64,000 nucleotides of DNA from Tretioscincus oriximinensis (taxonomy: Eukaryota > Chordata > Lepidosauria > Squamata > Gymnophthalmidae): the NCBI GenBank assembly GCA_022410635.1, contig JAJVDF010000454.1, positions 416,505-480,504 on the forward strand. The letters are read 5' to 3'. A program made the position numbers and the translations under genes. The notes under the pieces are model-generated. The model was not told the origin of the DNA and made no database searches. It saw nothing but the letters and a program-made list of their open reading frames with translations. The stretch's first letter is position 1. Every line of letters starts with the position of its first letter. Positions 45,285-57,360 of this stretch are shown here, piece after piece.

Positions 45285-46440
45285 TTTAGCTAGTTGAAAG
45301 TTCAATACCCAGATACATTCTTGTTTCTCTTGCCACTTGAACACCAATTATATTGCCATAATTTCCATACTCCCCACCTACCTCACCTCATCCCTCCCCC
45401 CTTCAGAAACCTTTCAGTATTTAGAAGAAGAAGAACTGGGTTCTTATATCCCGCTTTTCTCACCTTACAAAGGGACTCAAAGCGGCTTACAAGAGTATTT
45501 TGCCTGAAGGTTCACATTCTATCTTCCCCACTAGGCTGTGGTGGTTCCCATGTATCTACTTGCAGTCAGTTGCAGTTTCTTGCATGTCTTGCTTTTGAAT
45601 AGCTGGGTTGCCTAGAGCTACAGGCTAGTGGAAGGGCTTCGAAACCTGATCTCCCAGAAGAGAGACAGTTTCCTACGTGACCGAGCCATCAGCGCCTGCT
45701 TTAAAACTATCCAAAATTGTCTTTATTGGCTGGTACAGATTATCTTTCTTGATTATGTCTTTATCCATGTTTGTCAGTCTTTGCCATCTCTGTTGAGTAA
45801 TCTTCAAACCTGGGTCTTCATTCTAAAAAAAAAATCAATCATTGTGCGATTGATCATCTATGTATTCATGCCAGTTTCTAATAGTCCATCCAAACTTTGT
45901 CTTTCAAAAATTTAGCAAGAACCGATTAAGCTGCTATTAAGAGTTGTATGGTTAAGTAAATATCATTCAGATTTAATACATTGTCTATCAGTGGAAGCAA
46001 GCATTCAAATACGTTGAATTTCTAAGATCACATTTTTTTGTTTTTCAATTTCCTCCCAAAATATTTGAACATAGTCACATTCCACATTTTGGTTAAAAGA
46101 GGGGAGGTAGTGGAAATATGTACCTCTTTCTTGCGGACAGTGCCAGCATATTGGGCTTATTCCTTGAATTATATAAGAAAGTCTAACTGGTGTTCAATAT
46201 CACTTAAATATCATTAATATCTTAACTCTATATTGGTTTAGCTTTTGCCATTGTTCACATACTGTAACTGTGACATTTCATTTGTTCGTATCCAAATTCC
46301 ATTGCCCTTGCAATTGTTCAGGTAAATTTATGTTATAGTTAGCTATTAATCTGAAATATTACCAGCTAGGCCCTTCTTATTCTTTAACCATTTCTTTATA
46401 ATCCCACCAGTTCCCTCAATTTAATTTCTTGCCATCTCTT
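45285..46440 (-). mobile_element. L1-like LINE 3-prime fragment with nested SINE
   Basis: On the minus strand from 46420: a C-terminal ORF2 region leading to SPICWHCPQERGTYFH and, after an apparent insertion, ECDYVQIFWEEIEK (46160-46045). C-W-x-C..GTYxH..C..FW is the zinc-knuckle signature of L1-clade ORF2. The 3-prime UTR follows and is interrupted by a SINE A at 45423-45699. Stops are frequent. The 5-prime boundary is uncertain by about 100 bp. Confidence 0.75.
45423..45699 (-). mobile_element. SINE A nested in L1 3-prime region
   Basis: Plus strand reads AGAAGAAGAAGAACTGGGTT, TCTTATATCCCGCTTTTCTC, AAAGGGACTCAAAGCGGCTT, ACAGGCTAGTGGAAGGGCTT, GACCGAGCCATCAGCGCC. Good copy; its insertion postdates the L1 fragment around it. 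Confidence 0.88.
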
Positions 46441-46669
46441 TGTATTCTTCTGTTTGTGGTGAGGAGCTCTTTTATTTGTCCCCTCTACAGAAAAGCAAGG
46501 AAAATTCTCTGGTTGAGAGTCTGTGGAAATTGCTGCTAGAGGCAGGCCAATCAAGAACCCAGAAATCTGACCCGTGATGTCCAATGAATGGAGAATTCAT
46601 TGAGGCAAACAGACTTTAAGGCAAAGTAATGACAAGAAAAAGAGCAAGATCAGAAGTTTTTAGATGTTT

Positions 46670-46890
46670 TCTTTAAAACTTTCCAGCAAAGGAGCTAGTA
46701 GCACTTTGAGACTAACTTGAGAAAAGTTGGTGGCATAAGCTTTCATAGACACGTCTACTTCTTCAGATGTGTTTATGAAAGCTTAAGCCACCCACCTTTC
46801 TCAAGTTAGTCTCAAAGTGCTCCCAGCTCCTTTGCTGGACTTTCTACTAGACTAACCCGGCTATTTCTCTGAAATTGACTCTTTAAAACT
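46670..46890 (+). mobile_element. Penelope-like hairpin-only derivative with 11-bp TSD
   Basis: Element 46681-46879. Left arm 46683-46771 (TCCAGCAAAGGAGCTAGTAG..CTTCAGATG) meets its inverse directly (GAAAGCTTAAGCCACCCACC..TCCTTTGCTGGA, to 46840), followed by the 34-bp tail CTTTCTACTAGACTAACCCG.. to 46879. These are the terminal parts of the element at 10945-11683 without its endonuclease. TCTTTAAAACT stands exactly on both sides (46670-46680 and 46880-46890). Confidence 0.87.
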
Positions 46891-48267
46891 GTGTTTCACA
46901 ATATATATATTTATATTAAAAATGAGATAGTCCTTTGTGCATAGATGCCCCCTTGTATGATCTTGTATGATCACATTTTCTGACTATTGATCATTGTCCC
47001 ATACTGAATGCAATGAAAATGCTATTTTGTTTAATGTTAAGTCTTCCACTGGGCTACAGTATTAATTATATGGCTCCTGCCCCTCGAGACCTTAGAAGTT
47101 AGTATGTTTGCTCTTTCCATGTTTTGCTCCACAGTTTAGCAACCTCATGAAAACACATGTTTTAAGACCTTGACACCAGCTGGCTCACTTTTAGGCATCG
47201 AGTTCTAGAGGAGTTCCCATAATAAGCACTCTCTTATATTTTTACTTATGACTTTTTATTTTGTTCAAAAAATAAAAAATAAAGGTCACAGCATTTATTA
47301 ATCCCTTTTCTTTTTCTCTTTTGCCAGCACAGTAGGGCTTCCCCTGCCACAGTTCACATATTGCCTCCTTATTGTTTATACAGTTGTGTACAGAGCACAA
47401 GAACATTCTCAACAGTGCATGGAGAAGCCCATGCTGTGATATACTTAAACATGAACAGAAGTTTTCTGTTGGCAGGGTGTGTATATTGGCAAAGATAATT
47501 TTGTGTTTTAGCTTGGAAATTCTCCTTGACTTTTCCTCAACCTCTCCTCATCTTTTTACACACAAATACAGGTATAGTTAGAGAAAGTGTGTGTGAGGGA
47601 GAGAGAAAGAAATATAATTCTTCCACTGCTTCCCACAGCAGAGAACTTGAAATAATCACTAAAGCAGCAGGATCCATTTTGGCAAGAGGGCATCTTGCTG
47701 GCTGGCTCTCTGAAGCTTCTTTAACCTCTAATTGAAACAAAAATTTGAAGACTATCTGTTTCAAAGGAGCTGAAGGAGCCTCATTTATGATCATTTCTAG
47801 GCTCTCATCATGTAACTAAATAAGGGCAGGGAAATGCATTCTCTACAGTGACCTGAGGATAAGCCCGATTTAGAGAGACACATTTCATTGATTTTTAGCT
47901 ATGAGTTGCAATTGATCCTTTTACTGTTAGCTACTCTCACGAAGCTACCTAGTGTCACTAATCCTCTTAAGCAGCAGTCGAGGAATTGAGATAAAAGCTG
48001 TCAAGTCACTTTGGTTCCGATAACAGTTTTCTGAAGTTAAGGATTCTCCATTCCTTGGATATAAATTCGCCATCTGTGCACTTTCTCTCTCTTTTCTGTG
48101 TGTACGTCGTTAGGAAATAAAACTACTTGAGTACCATATGCTACTCTTGGGGTCACTCGTAAGTTTCTTCATGGGATTGCATCAATGTAGCTCTCATGTG
48201 ATCATACTTCACTGAAATATTTATTAAGTTATTTAGTCTGATAAACTACATGGATTGATCCACATGA
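46891..48267. other. No gene; possible conserved noncoding stretch 47870-48200
   Basis: 47870-48200 has AGCTATGAGTTGCAATTGAT, AAGCAGCAGTCGAGGAATTG and TGTACGTCGTTAGGAAATAA with several CpGs kept. Unlike neighbours it shows no repeat similarity. Conservation unknown. Confidence 0.22.
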
Positions 48268-48345
48268 ATATTTGTTTGTTCCTATGTTCTATTCCACTCT
48301 ATAGTCAAAGATCTCAGGATGGATAACAAAAAAAACCTAAGTGCA
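48268..48345 (-). mobile_element. L2-like 3-prime tail fragment, degraded
   Basis: TTCCACTCTATAGTCAAAGA, TCTCAGGATGGATAACAA resembles the inverted LINE end seen at 2545 and 53811. Confidence 0.45.
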
Positions 48346-48459
48346 GAATAGCATTCCAATTTTCTTTCTCTTGTTTTCTCTGGAAACATGTGGTTCAGCT
48401 GTTGGAAACATGTGGCATATAGACCAACTGACCATAGTATTACAATTTCTGAAATATTT

Positions 48460-49717
48460 ATTAATACCTTGAAGGATTTTATATAGATAGATAATTTTTT
48501 AATTTGTTTTTAGAATAAATCATATTCAAACATAAGGACGTATTAATTCATACAATAAAAATAAAAACAAAAGAACAGTAAAAATAATTTCAATCCAAAA
48601 TATAAAATATACAATGCAATATAATTTTGTGCTAGACATATTATTCTCATTAACATCCTAATGACTACCAACCTTAATTCACTACTTCTATCCCAATCCC
48701 CACCCCTGGAGAGAAGCCACAGTTGTATGTACAATATTCATAGTCTAAGTACTAAATTAATTGTTGCTAATAGTTCGGGACCACCCCATCAGTTTGATTG
48801 ACTATAGATCAGAAGTTTAGCACTGTGCTTCATCCACCTATTTTGATTTAACATTTTTATATCTGATTTATCTGCGGGAAAATCGTCCATTAATTGTTCT
48901 GCTAAATAATGTTGCCATTTGCTCAATAGCCATTTAGCCGAATCCTTCCACCCCAACGTAATGAAGGCTGGAGCCATCATTGTCATTTGTGCAATCACAT
49001 ATTTATCATTCTGCAATACCCCCAAATGTAACTGAAAAGCTGCTAATTCTTTCATTTTATTGATGGGGTATCCTATTATATTCTCCATTGGAGGCCAAAT
49101 CATATTTCAGAATGCTGTAACTTTTGGGCACTCCCATAATAATATGGGAATAATACATATTCCTCTTAACTCACAACCATGCCAGCAATGTGATCTAAAG
49201 GTAGGAATTATGGGCAAAGGGAGTTCTATGCCACCTACTTAAAATTTTTAATTGTAACTCTTTTAATCGGGTTTTTTTTTTTTCAGTTCTTTCCCATATT
49301 CTTTTCATCTCCGATTCATTAATAGTCAAATTCATTGCCCAAAGGTTTGTCCACGACTGCATATTGTCAAATAAATAGTCAATTTAAATAAGGATCCTCC
49401 TATCCCCTTCATTTCATTCATAGCATTTATAAATATATCCTCTAATTGAGTATTTGGTGTTATAATACACCAATCATACTTGTTTGATAGAATTCTATTT
49501 AATATTTGTTGGGCTTGTAACCATTTCTCACAGCCCAAGATTTGGATCAAATCATTACATGATATTGGGTTCCCGTCTGGTCTAAAAAGATCCTTCATCA
49601 TTTTTAGATTATTGTTTTCTAATTTAAAAATGTCATCAGATGATACGGTTGTTCCTTCTTTATTAATATTCCTTATCATAAAAATTTTGGTCATTCGTGG
49701 TAATTAATACTTTGAAG
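48460..49717 (-). mobile_element. L1-like LINE, 5-prime truncated, with TSD
   Basis: Element 48475-49702. ATTAATACCTTGAAG (48460-48474) and ATTAATACTTTGAAG (49703-49717) give a 15-bp target duplication with one change. Two pieces of ORF2 C-terminus are open on the minus strand: 49694-49332 (DLIQILGCEKWLQAQQILNR) and 49103-48789 (GWKDSAKWLLSKWQHYLAEQ), with a damaged zinc knuckle CWHGC between them near 49200. Ends in an A-rich stretch with TATC units. The nick site in this case is not a TTTT/AA type. Confidence 0.82.
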
Positions 49718-51875
49718 TGATATACTATGTTTTGAATTTCTATGTGAATAAGCCATACATCATCATATAAGCCATACATCCTCTTAATTACTGTACTACT
49801 AATAATACTACTGTTTCATCACCACCACATCATCACCACCACCATTGTGGTAAGAAATACATAGAGAGAATAAACTCCTTTTCTTCCAATGCTGTTTGCT
49901 TGAGGAGTTAATGGAAGGTACTCCAGGTTCCCTACTATAATTCCCAAACAAAGCATAATGACTAGTTTAAGCTTCAAACAAACCTCTCAACATACGGGAA
50001 AATGAGGGAAAACAAAAGCAAGCCAGAAGGATTGTGGGTTAACATTGGCCAAGAGAACAGTCCCACACACTTTAATAAGTTACTTCTTTAAGGGCAGGAA
50101 AAGTACTTTTTAAAATATTGTTATGAAATTGCTTGTCTCTGGGTTGACAGTGTTTAACTCAAACCAAGCTGTATTAATATTATTTGTCATTCACCTACAG
50201 TTTCTCCTCTCCCCATTTATCCTTTGCACCATGTATCACTGGAAGAGCAATTATATTTGACACAAGTCAAATATCAAGATCAGCCGCACAGTTCTAAATG
50301 CGCATCATAGGGTCAAGCCTGCAAGCAGGACACCACAAACCCAGCCCATTCTCCATATTGGAGAAACATTCCAAAAGCCAAGAAAATTAATTCCAAACTC
50401 TCTCTGTTTCGACGAGTCAATATGAAATATTGAGCCGCACAAATTAATGAAATAAATTAAAATATTCAAGCTTTGTTTCAAAATGTCGTTCCCATAACTC
50501 TGGACTCCAAAGGGAAGTTCCCTGGAGTCCTGGTGTCAGACATACCATCAGTGGCTTGGGGTACTATGAGAAGATGCCAGCCAGGTCTGCAAATTCACAG
50601 CTGACTGACATGCTTTGTATCAACTACCCCTCCTTTGTGCATCTCCTCTNGCCAGCTCCATGCAGATTTTTTAAGCAATATGAACAGATAGGGGATTTGA
50701 TTATGCCACATTTAAACCCATTTCAGTTTTTTACATCATAGTGTGGAAGGGACCTTAGCATATCTCCAAAATCAGCGATCATGATGCAATAAAATCTCTA
50801 TTCCCTAGACTGAAGCATATTAGAGCCCTTAAGCTACATCAGCTGCCTTTCTTTCCTCAGAAACATGTTGGTTTTCTTTCATACACACACAAAAGCACAA
50901 ACTGAATATTTTCATTCATTTTCAAAGGTCTGCTGTTGTCTCTCTCTGTTACNTAAACTACCCCCATCCATCTGCCACCTAAGAAACGTTAGAAATCCAA
51001 CTCATAGAGAGTTCAGCTTAAGACTTTTCCCANATTCTGTGCTTAGAAGAGTAAATTCTGTTCAAAAAGAGAGAATCACTAATATGTGGATCTCTTAACA
51101 AAATATAAAGTGTCACATCATCAGTACAGATATAAAACTATCAAGTTGGTTCGTGTCAAGAATCTTTGTGCTAATGGCTTCATGCTCCACAATGCCACAA
51201 ACCCACCCTTTGCAGCTATAATGATGTATTCTGTCAAGGCGTAATATTGAGCCTTTCATTTGACATGATGCAGCTTGCCAAGCCTTCTTTTTGAGTTTTA
51301 TTCAAATCCACCGTGCCATTGCATAATATAGAATTTAATCAGTTCATCTTTGACATGATGTATACTGTCTTTTCATAGTGGTAACTGTTGCAAAAACAAG
51401 CAATGCTTTAGGGTTTCTTGTTTTGTTTTTTAACGACTTGAGACTGTTATGGTATATGCATATTAGTCAAAATTTGGAAGCTCTACTTAGTATTTATTAT
51501 GCCTAGTACACAAATTTGAACAGTAGAGTGCATGAACAGGACTGAAAGATTTTTTCATTTGTAACTGGCAAATTTTAAAAACTGTTTCCATTCCGCTTTT
51601 TCTGTCTTTGCCAGGATCATCACACATCCTTACAGTACAATTACTCAGTCACAAATATGCAAGATCCACTTAGTACTATTCCCTTGCAGTACGGGGAACA
51701 GAATATTCTGGTTCAGACTAGAGAGGTCCCACTTCCTACTGCATCGGTCCATCCACATTGGACTGAATGTAGGGAAGTCTAGGAAATAAAAATGCCCACC
51801 TAGGCTGGGATATCGGTAGACAGTTGGTTATACAGGAGGCTAAAGAACAGAAAGAGATGTGCAGAAGGATAAGAA
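49718..51875. other. No gene recognised
   Basis: A short CAC/CAT-rich run at 49818-49850. Otherwise unrecognised sequence with short frames. Confidence 0.5.
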
Positions 51876-52990
51876 CATAAGAACGTAAGAGNAGCCATGC
51901 TGAATTGGGCCAGAACCAATCTAGTCCAGCATTCTGTCTCACACAGAGGCCCACCAATTGCATCTGGGCAATCTGGAACAAAAGAAGGCAAAATCTTCAA
52001 CTGTTCTCAATGCCCTGAAAATGGCTTTTCAGGAATCCTGCTTGTTGCTCCACCTCAGAGGCGGCATCAAGACATCCATCCAAGTAGCTATTTATACCCT
52101 TGGTGTCCATGAACTTGTCTAATCCACTCTTAAAGCTATCCAGGCTGCTAGCTACCATCACCTCTTCTGGAAGTAAATTCCAAAGGCCAATGACCTTCTG
52201 AGTGAAACAATACTTTCTCTTATCTGACCTCACTCTTCTGGCTATCACCTTCAAGGAAAGCCCTCTGGTCTGAGTGTCATGCAATAGGGAAAACGTCATC
52301 TTTTGAGGCTGAAGTGACCAGACATTGCAGCCAGATTTCATAAGGGAGGTCCTCCAACCCCTTGGTCATTCTTGTTGCCCTTTTCTGCACTTTTCTAGTT
52401 CCACAATATCCTTTGTGAAATGTGGTGACCAGAAATGTACACAGTATTCCAAATGTGACCTCACCACAGATGGGACAACACCTTTATTGAACTGCCCAAC
52501 ACCTCAAGATCATTTTCCTGCTCCATCACGGAAAGCTTGTTTTCCATTAGTTAGTAGGAGTAATTAGGGTTCTTTCCCCCAATATGCACTTTGCACTTGC
52601 TTAAAGTTGAAGTGAATTTGCCACTTTGTTGCCCACTCACCCAATTTCAATAGATCACTCTGGAGTGCCTTACAATCATTTTCAGTTTTCACTACCCTGA
52701 ACAGCGAATGTGGCTACTTCACTATTTACTTCAGCATCCAGATCATTTATGAATATACTGAAAAGCAAAGGTCCCAGTACAGACTCCTGGGGTACTTACT
52801 TCTTTTCACCCAGAGAACTGTCCTACTACTACCTTCTGTTTTCTATCTTTTAGCCAGTTCCCAATCCAGGACATATCTCCTGATATAGCGTACCAAATTG
52901 AATAAGATTGTTTGATAACCCAATTTTTAAACCTCACAGGGCTCTGACCTATCTTTCATTGCAGGGCCTGATGTAGGTGCTACATCAGAA
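51876..52990 (-). mobile_element. CR1 LINE, C-terminal half of ORF2 and 3-prime UTR
   Basis: The longest CR1 piece, 1.1 kb. Minus-strand order: NWLKDRKQKVVVGQFSG (about 52850-52800), a motif B and YADD region broken by frameshifts and small deletions (52800-52680), then the thumb with RSHLEYCVHFW-like reading (about 52450), and a clean frame 52341-51997 with RGLSLKVIARRVRSDKRKYC, LWNLLPEEVMVASSLDSFKS. 3-prime UTR and inverted octamer tail (AAGAACATAAGAACGTAAGA) end at 51876. TTATGTTC-tailed subfamily. Confidence 0.9.
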
Positions 52991-53808
52991 GTAGATTGTA
53001 TGTGAAGGAGCCAAACTCAGCAGAAACTGAGATGAGGGCGAAGACACTGTTCACCCAGTTTGAGGAGCCCACTGGACTGGTGAGTGCTGGGAATGAGAGG
53101 ATGGAGGAAGCAGAGGGAGCAGAAGGGATAATATTGGTGGAGGGAGGCAAGAACGGAGAGCAGAAAGGAAGGGTGCAGATTGGAAGCCATTAAAAGTCCA
53201 ATTTTAAAAAATATGCATCTATTGGAGAGGATGTAGCCCTTCATAGCCATATATCTTTTATAAGGGGTTCAATGTACAGTTTAGAAGTTAAGAAAGGCAT
53301 CCCCATTTAAAAAAAATCAATGTAATAACAGAATGGCAAGGGCCTGAGGTTTCCCTTTTGATTATAAAAAGCTGGCATCAAAGAAGACATGACCTTTAAA
53401 TATTTTTTAACATTTCCTCCTTTTTTATGCTGGACATCTTAATTGTAGCTTTATCAGCAATACCTTTGCCATACTTCTCTGAAAGAGTTACTTCATTTTA
53501 ATCATGCTTATCAGGCAACACATTAAGGCAGGAGTTAAAATATGGATTAGGAGGGTATTAAAAGTCCATCTGTTGCTGATAAAATTCTCACAATGGGTTG
53601 CATGGCAACCTTTACATGGTGCTTGCACGAAGCTAAGCTCCCCATGTTGCTTTTGTTGGGCTTCCAAGTGTGCTACCCTTGATGGAGAAAACGGTGGGCA
53701 GTTTTTTCTTTGGCTGGGATATCTCCTGTAGAGAGAGGCATGTGCAAAAAAGTGTCATTGATTAAAACAAATATCATTGGCAACACTGCATTATTTTTCC
53801 TCTTGCTT

Positions 53809-53810
<2 letters not shown>
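52991..53810. other. No gene; possible conserved noncoding stretch 53400-53660
   Basis: 53400-53660 contains ATCATGCTTATCAGGCAACA, CATTAAGGCAGGAGTTAAAA, TGGATTAGGAGGGTATTAAA and GGTTGCATGGCAACC (53596-53610), the last close to an RFX-type X-box. No repeat similarity. Enhancer function is only a guess. Confidence 0.28.
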
Positions 53811-53844
<34 letters not shown>

Positions 53845-53915
53845 TTATTTATTTTTTATTTATTTATTTATTTATTTATACCCTGCCCTACACCCAAAGG
53901 TCTCAGGGCAGGGAA
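53811..53915 (-). mobile_element. L2-like 3-prime tail with (TTTA)n expansion
   Basis: A run of TTTA units at 53813-53878 followed by TACCCTGCCCTACACCCAAA and GGTCTCAGGGCAGGG, inverse of the TAGGGCAGGG..ATAAATA LINE and SINE terminus. Confidence 0.75.
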
Positions 53916-56360
53916 TTGATACTTTCCCCACTAAACAATCTTTACATTCCTTTGCTTCCAAGGTACATTGGTGTTTCATTGACGTTTTTCAGTTGCAACT
54001 AGAACAATAATATTGATCATCAACAGGCTTCAACCAGAGAGACTAGACCAACATCCTAAATAGTGTTTGAGATTGCTCTTACTAGATTTCCCTCCCTCTT
54101 AGTCAAGTATTTTATATTCTACACTATCCAAACCAAAAGTTCTGAGAATTGCACAAGCATCACAGAAAATTTATCAGCAGTCTTCTTTATTGAAGCTTAA
54201 ACCAAGAGTAACGAAGATATATACGTCAGTCAGGTAAAAGACCCTATTAAGTGTGGTCATCTTGTTACTTCTAAAAAATAAAGTTGATCGCAGACCACAT
54301 ATAAGAACCAGCAAATCAAGGAACATAATTATTCCACACTCAAAACAACAAATTCCAGCTTTAAAATCCCTTATTGTGAGTCTTGAGGCATGTTCGAAGT
54401 CCATTTTAAGTCCACTACTGATTGTTAAGCTTGACCTGTAATCCTACAATCATGTCAGTGAAGGAAATTCCAGATCTACAAAGTGATTCTTAACATTAAG
54501 TGGTTTCCTCTACAGGGAAAAAATGGTTTGGAAAATCATTATATGTCCTCTTTTGCCATATCAAATCTTCCATGACAGATTATCTTGCTCTGGTCAAGCT
54601 ATCTGATGTCAAAGATCATGCACCTTCTGATCTTGATTATAGAAAATGTCTTCTCAACAGGGTGGTGCAACTAGTCACCATTGAAAGTAAGTGCTTATGT
54701 ACAGTTATCATTCAATAACTGTTTCTGATCTGGTTAAAGTTCTGTTAGCAGATTTAATTTATTTTTGAATCCTTGAAAAAATGGGATACAAATGTGGTAC
54801 AAAACTACAAAACACTCAGACATATCCCACCATTTCAATCAGTGCCAAAACCATCATGTGGTTTCATGAAGATTATTTACTTAACGCATTCCATATGGTT
54901 GCATGGAGCACTTCCCATCTAGGCCACCATCATGTCTTACACAGTGGTCCACCTATCTGAGCATATCAAGCAGCAGCAGATGCGTAAACGGAAGCAGAAG
55001 AGGAAGCAGAAGAGGAAGAAGAGGAAGGAGGAGGAGGAAAGACTTTCACATACTCTCACCTTCACCTAGGCATCAGTTCTAATAGCCTCAGTTTGTCTAA
55101 TAGAAAATTTGGTCCTAATTTGAAATACTTAATGTTATTGTACATAACTTTGTAGCTGTTCGCATGTGCTCAATGGGGCGTAGCTCTGTTAGCCTTCATT
55201 CTTCCCATCAGTGCAAATGAGGACATAGCAAAAACAGCCTCTTTTCCAAGGAGCTATGATTTTCTGGTGGCAAAACAAAAGGTATCAGTTTCCCAGCATA
55301 GAAAAGCAGGGACCTATTAATTAGCAATGTCCATCTTACACCACATTTGCCATTCTTAAAATAAATCGTATCCATTCCTGCGTTCTTCAATCAAGTGCAT
55401 TCCCTTAATGGCTGTGAATATAGTGCTTTTAAAAAGTCAAGGGAGAGAGAGAAAGAGAGGCTATATGCTACATGATGAACACATTTTTCACTTTCTCCCT
55501 TTTGCTAAGACTACCTCCTCAGTTCTTTGGGAGTTATATGAACATTCTGAAAAGACTTGGTTATTATACCCTCCTGTATCTTTTTCCAGCAACATTTTAC
55601 TTCCTACTCTCATGCCTATATTTACATCTGCCACTAAATATATTGTTTGCATCACCACCTGCCTCCACCTCTGTTTTATTTTTGTTCAGCCAGAAGAAAA
55701 CACTTGGAACTGTGTTATGGTTGTTTTTCCTGTGGAGAAATCTGCTGGCAAACGGGCCTATTGACTGCCTCACTTTAAAGCAAGGTATCCTATTAAAAAT
55801 TATGTGTGAGAACTGGTGCATTCGTTATAGCTGACCTGCTGGGAGATTAGCAATGCAGTAAGCAAAGCAAGTTTGCTGCTTATATTATCTTTTCGCATGG
55901 TAAAAACCAGGAGACGCATTTCCTTTATGTTATTGATAGTAATCAGGATTTAAGGGCTCTACGCCAATGTATACAGAAAGCATGAGCTTATTTTATTTCT
56001 CAAAACATATGCCTGCCTATCTTCCATCCTTTCCTTCAAGAAGATACTTTCCAATTGCTTCCCAGTTAATTGCCATTTTTAATTATTCCTTGCAAAATGT
56101 TCAGCATTATGATGAGCGCATGACGTGAGGAAAAGGCTTGTATGCAAAGGCCCCTTGGGATTACAGTGCTTAATATTTGTGCATATCCTCTCCCTTAACA
56201 GGACTTTGATTCTGAATACTGGACTTGTAGGCAGTATAGCTCCACTCTCTCTCTCATATACATACACAAACTTTCAAGAAGTCATGTGTCTTTATATAGT
56301 GCTGGGAAAAAGGATTTGCCTCCTTTCTGATTTCTTTTATTTTTGCATATTTGTCGCACT
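53916..56360. other. No gene recognised; purine-rich tract
   Basis: 54983-55040 is GA-rich (GAAGCAGAAGAGGAAGCAGA, GGAGGAGGAGG). Two overlapping frames of about 120 codons at 55408-55834 have no recognisable domain and no codon structure; treated as chance. Confidence 0.5.
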
Positions 56361-57141
56361 TTGGCCGCCTCCACACATGCTGCTATGTAGCCCGTTTTAA
56401 CGATACAGTGGGCTATACACTAGGCTGACCAGATTAACCTTTTTTGGGGGGGTTGAAAAGCCATTTTGGGGGTACCTTCCAATTTTTTCTGAGGAAAAAA
56501 AAATTGAAAAAAATTGAAAAAAAATCTTATTGAGAAAAGAATTTCCTCAGAAAAAACTAGGAAGCACCCCCAAACTGGGTTTTCAACACAGACCCCAAAG
56601 GGGTCATCTGGTTAGCCTACCTTTGGGGGGGGGTTGAAAACCCAATTTGGGGGTGCCTCCCGGTTCTTCCTGAAGAAAAAAAATTTCAAAAAATATCTTT
56701 TTTTGAAAAAAAATTCCTCAGAAAAAACTGAGAGGCACCCCCCCCAAAAAAAGGGGTCATCTGGTCAGCCTAGCTATACCCAATCACTCTCCCACCTGCA
56801 CTTACCTCTGTTGTTGTGTGGCGCTGCTGGAGCACTGCCATAGTAACAGCTGGGATGGTCTCCTCCCACTCAGTTGGGTCCTGGCAGCCACCCAATTGTC
56901 TGCGATCCCCTGCTCTCACATGAATTTGCATGCCTCCTCACTGTGGCTGCAGAGGCCCTCCATGCCACTTACTGCATACAGGGATGGGAGCAGCTAGCTG
57001 AGTACCTCCACGCTGTGATTGCACTTTCCCAATGATTGGAAAGGGTGAAGCAACTGAGCTTTTCAACGCAATGATCACTGACAACTCGTGATCCCATGTC
57101 ACTCCCACACAGATAAGTGCATGCTGTGTGGAAGCAACCTT
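56361..57141 (+). mobile_element. Inverted-repeat-ended dispersed element, copy 2, host of a nested MITE
   Basis: Left end GGCCGCCTCCACACATGC (56363-56380) is inverse to the right end, whose complement is GGTTGCTTCCACACAGCATG (57120-57139). The part 56790-57141 aligns with the minus strand of 34610-35094 (CTGCACTTACCTCTGTTGTT, CTGCCATAGTAACAGCTGGG, GTCACTCCCACACAG). The fold-back tandem at 56421-56772 sits in its left part. Unknown family, no coding capacity. Confidence 0.6.
56412..56780. mobile_element. Tandem fold-back MITE, two units within one TSD
   Basis: 56421-56619 is a complete short form (TAGGCTGACCAGATTAACCT to GGGGTCATCTGGTTAGCCTA). A second unit follows at once at 56620-56772, lacking its first 20 bases (it starts CTTTGGGGGG) and ending GGGGTCATCTGGTCAGCCTA. 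GCTATACAC before the first unit and GCTATACC after the second match with one base gained or lost, while no such copy exists between them, so both units seem to be framed by a single target duplication. Confidence 0.78.
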
Positions 57142-57360
57142 AATTTTCCAATCCATACTTTTAATCCACCTTCAGTCCTGAAAAAGTGGACTAGGAAAAA
57201 TGAAGATAGAGTAAAAGTATGTGACGGAATATCAGCAATCCTCTCGGGGAAAAGCTCCGTTGCCTCAGATTTTTCAAAAATGATTTTTTTTCAGCTTTCA
57301 TAGTGGACTAGTCAGTAAATGCCTTTGTGTGGCCTTCCATAATGGGAAAAAAAGATAAAT

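Noticed and set aside
55408..55834. Two overlapping frames of 118 and 120 codons
   Set aside because: Both strands and shifted frames are open here; no domain, no coiled coil or membrane pattern beyond T-rich bias, no splice context.
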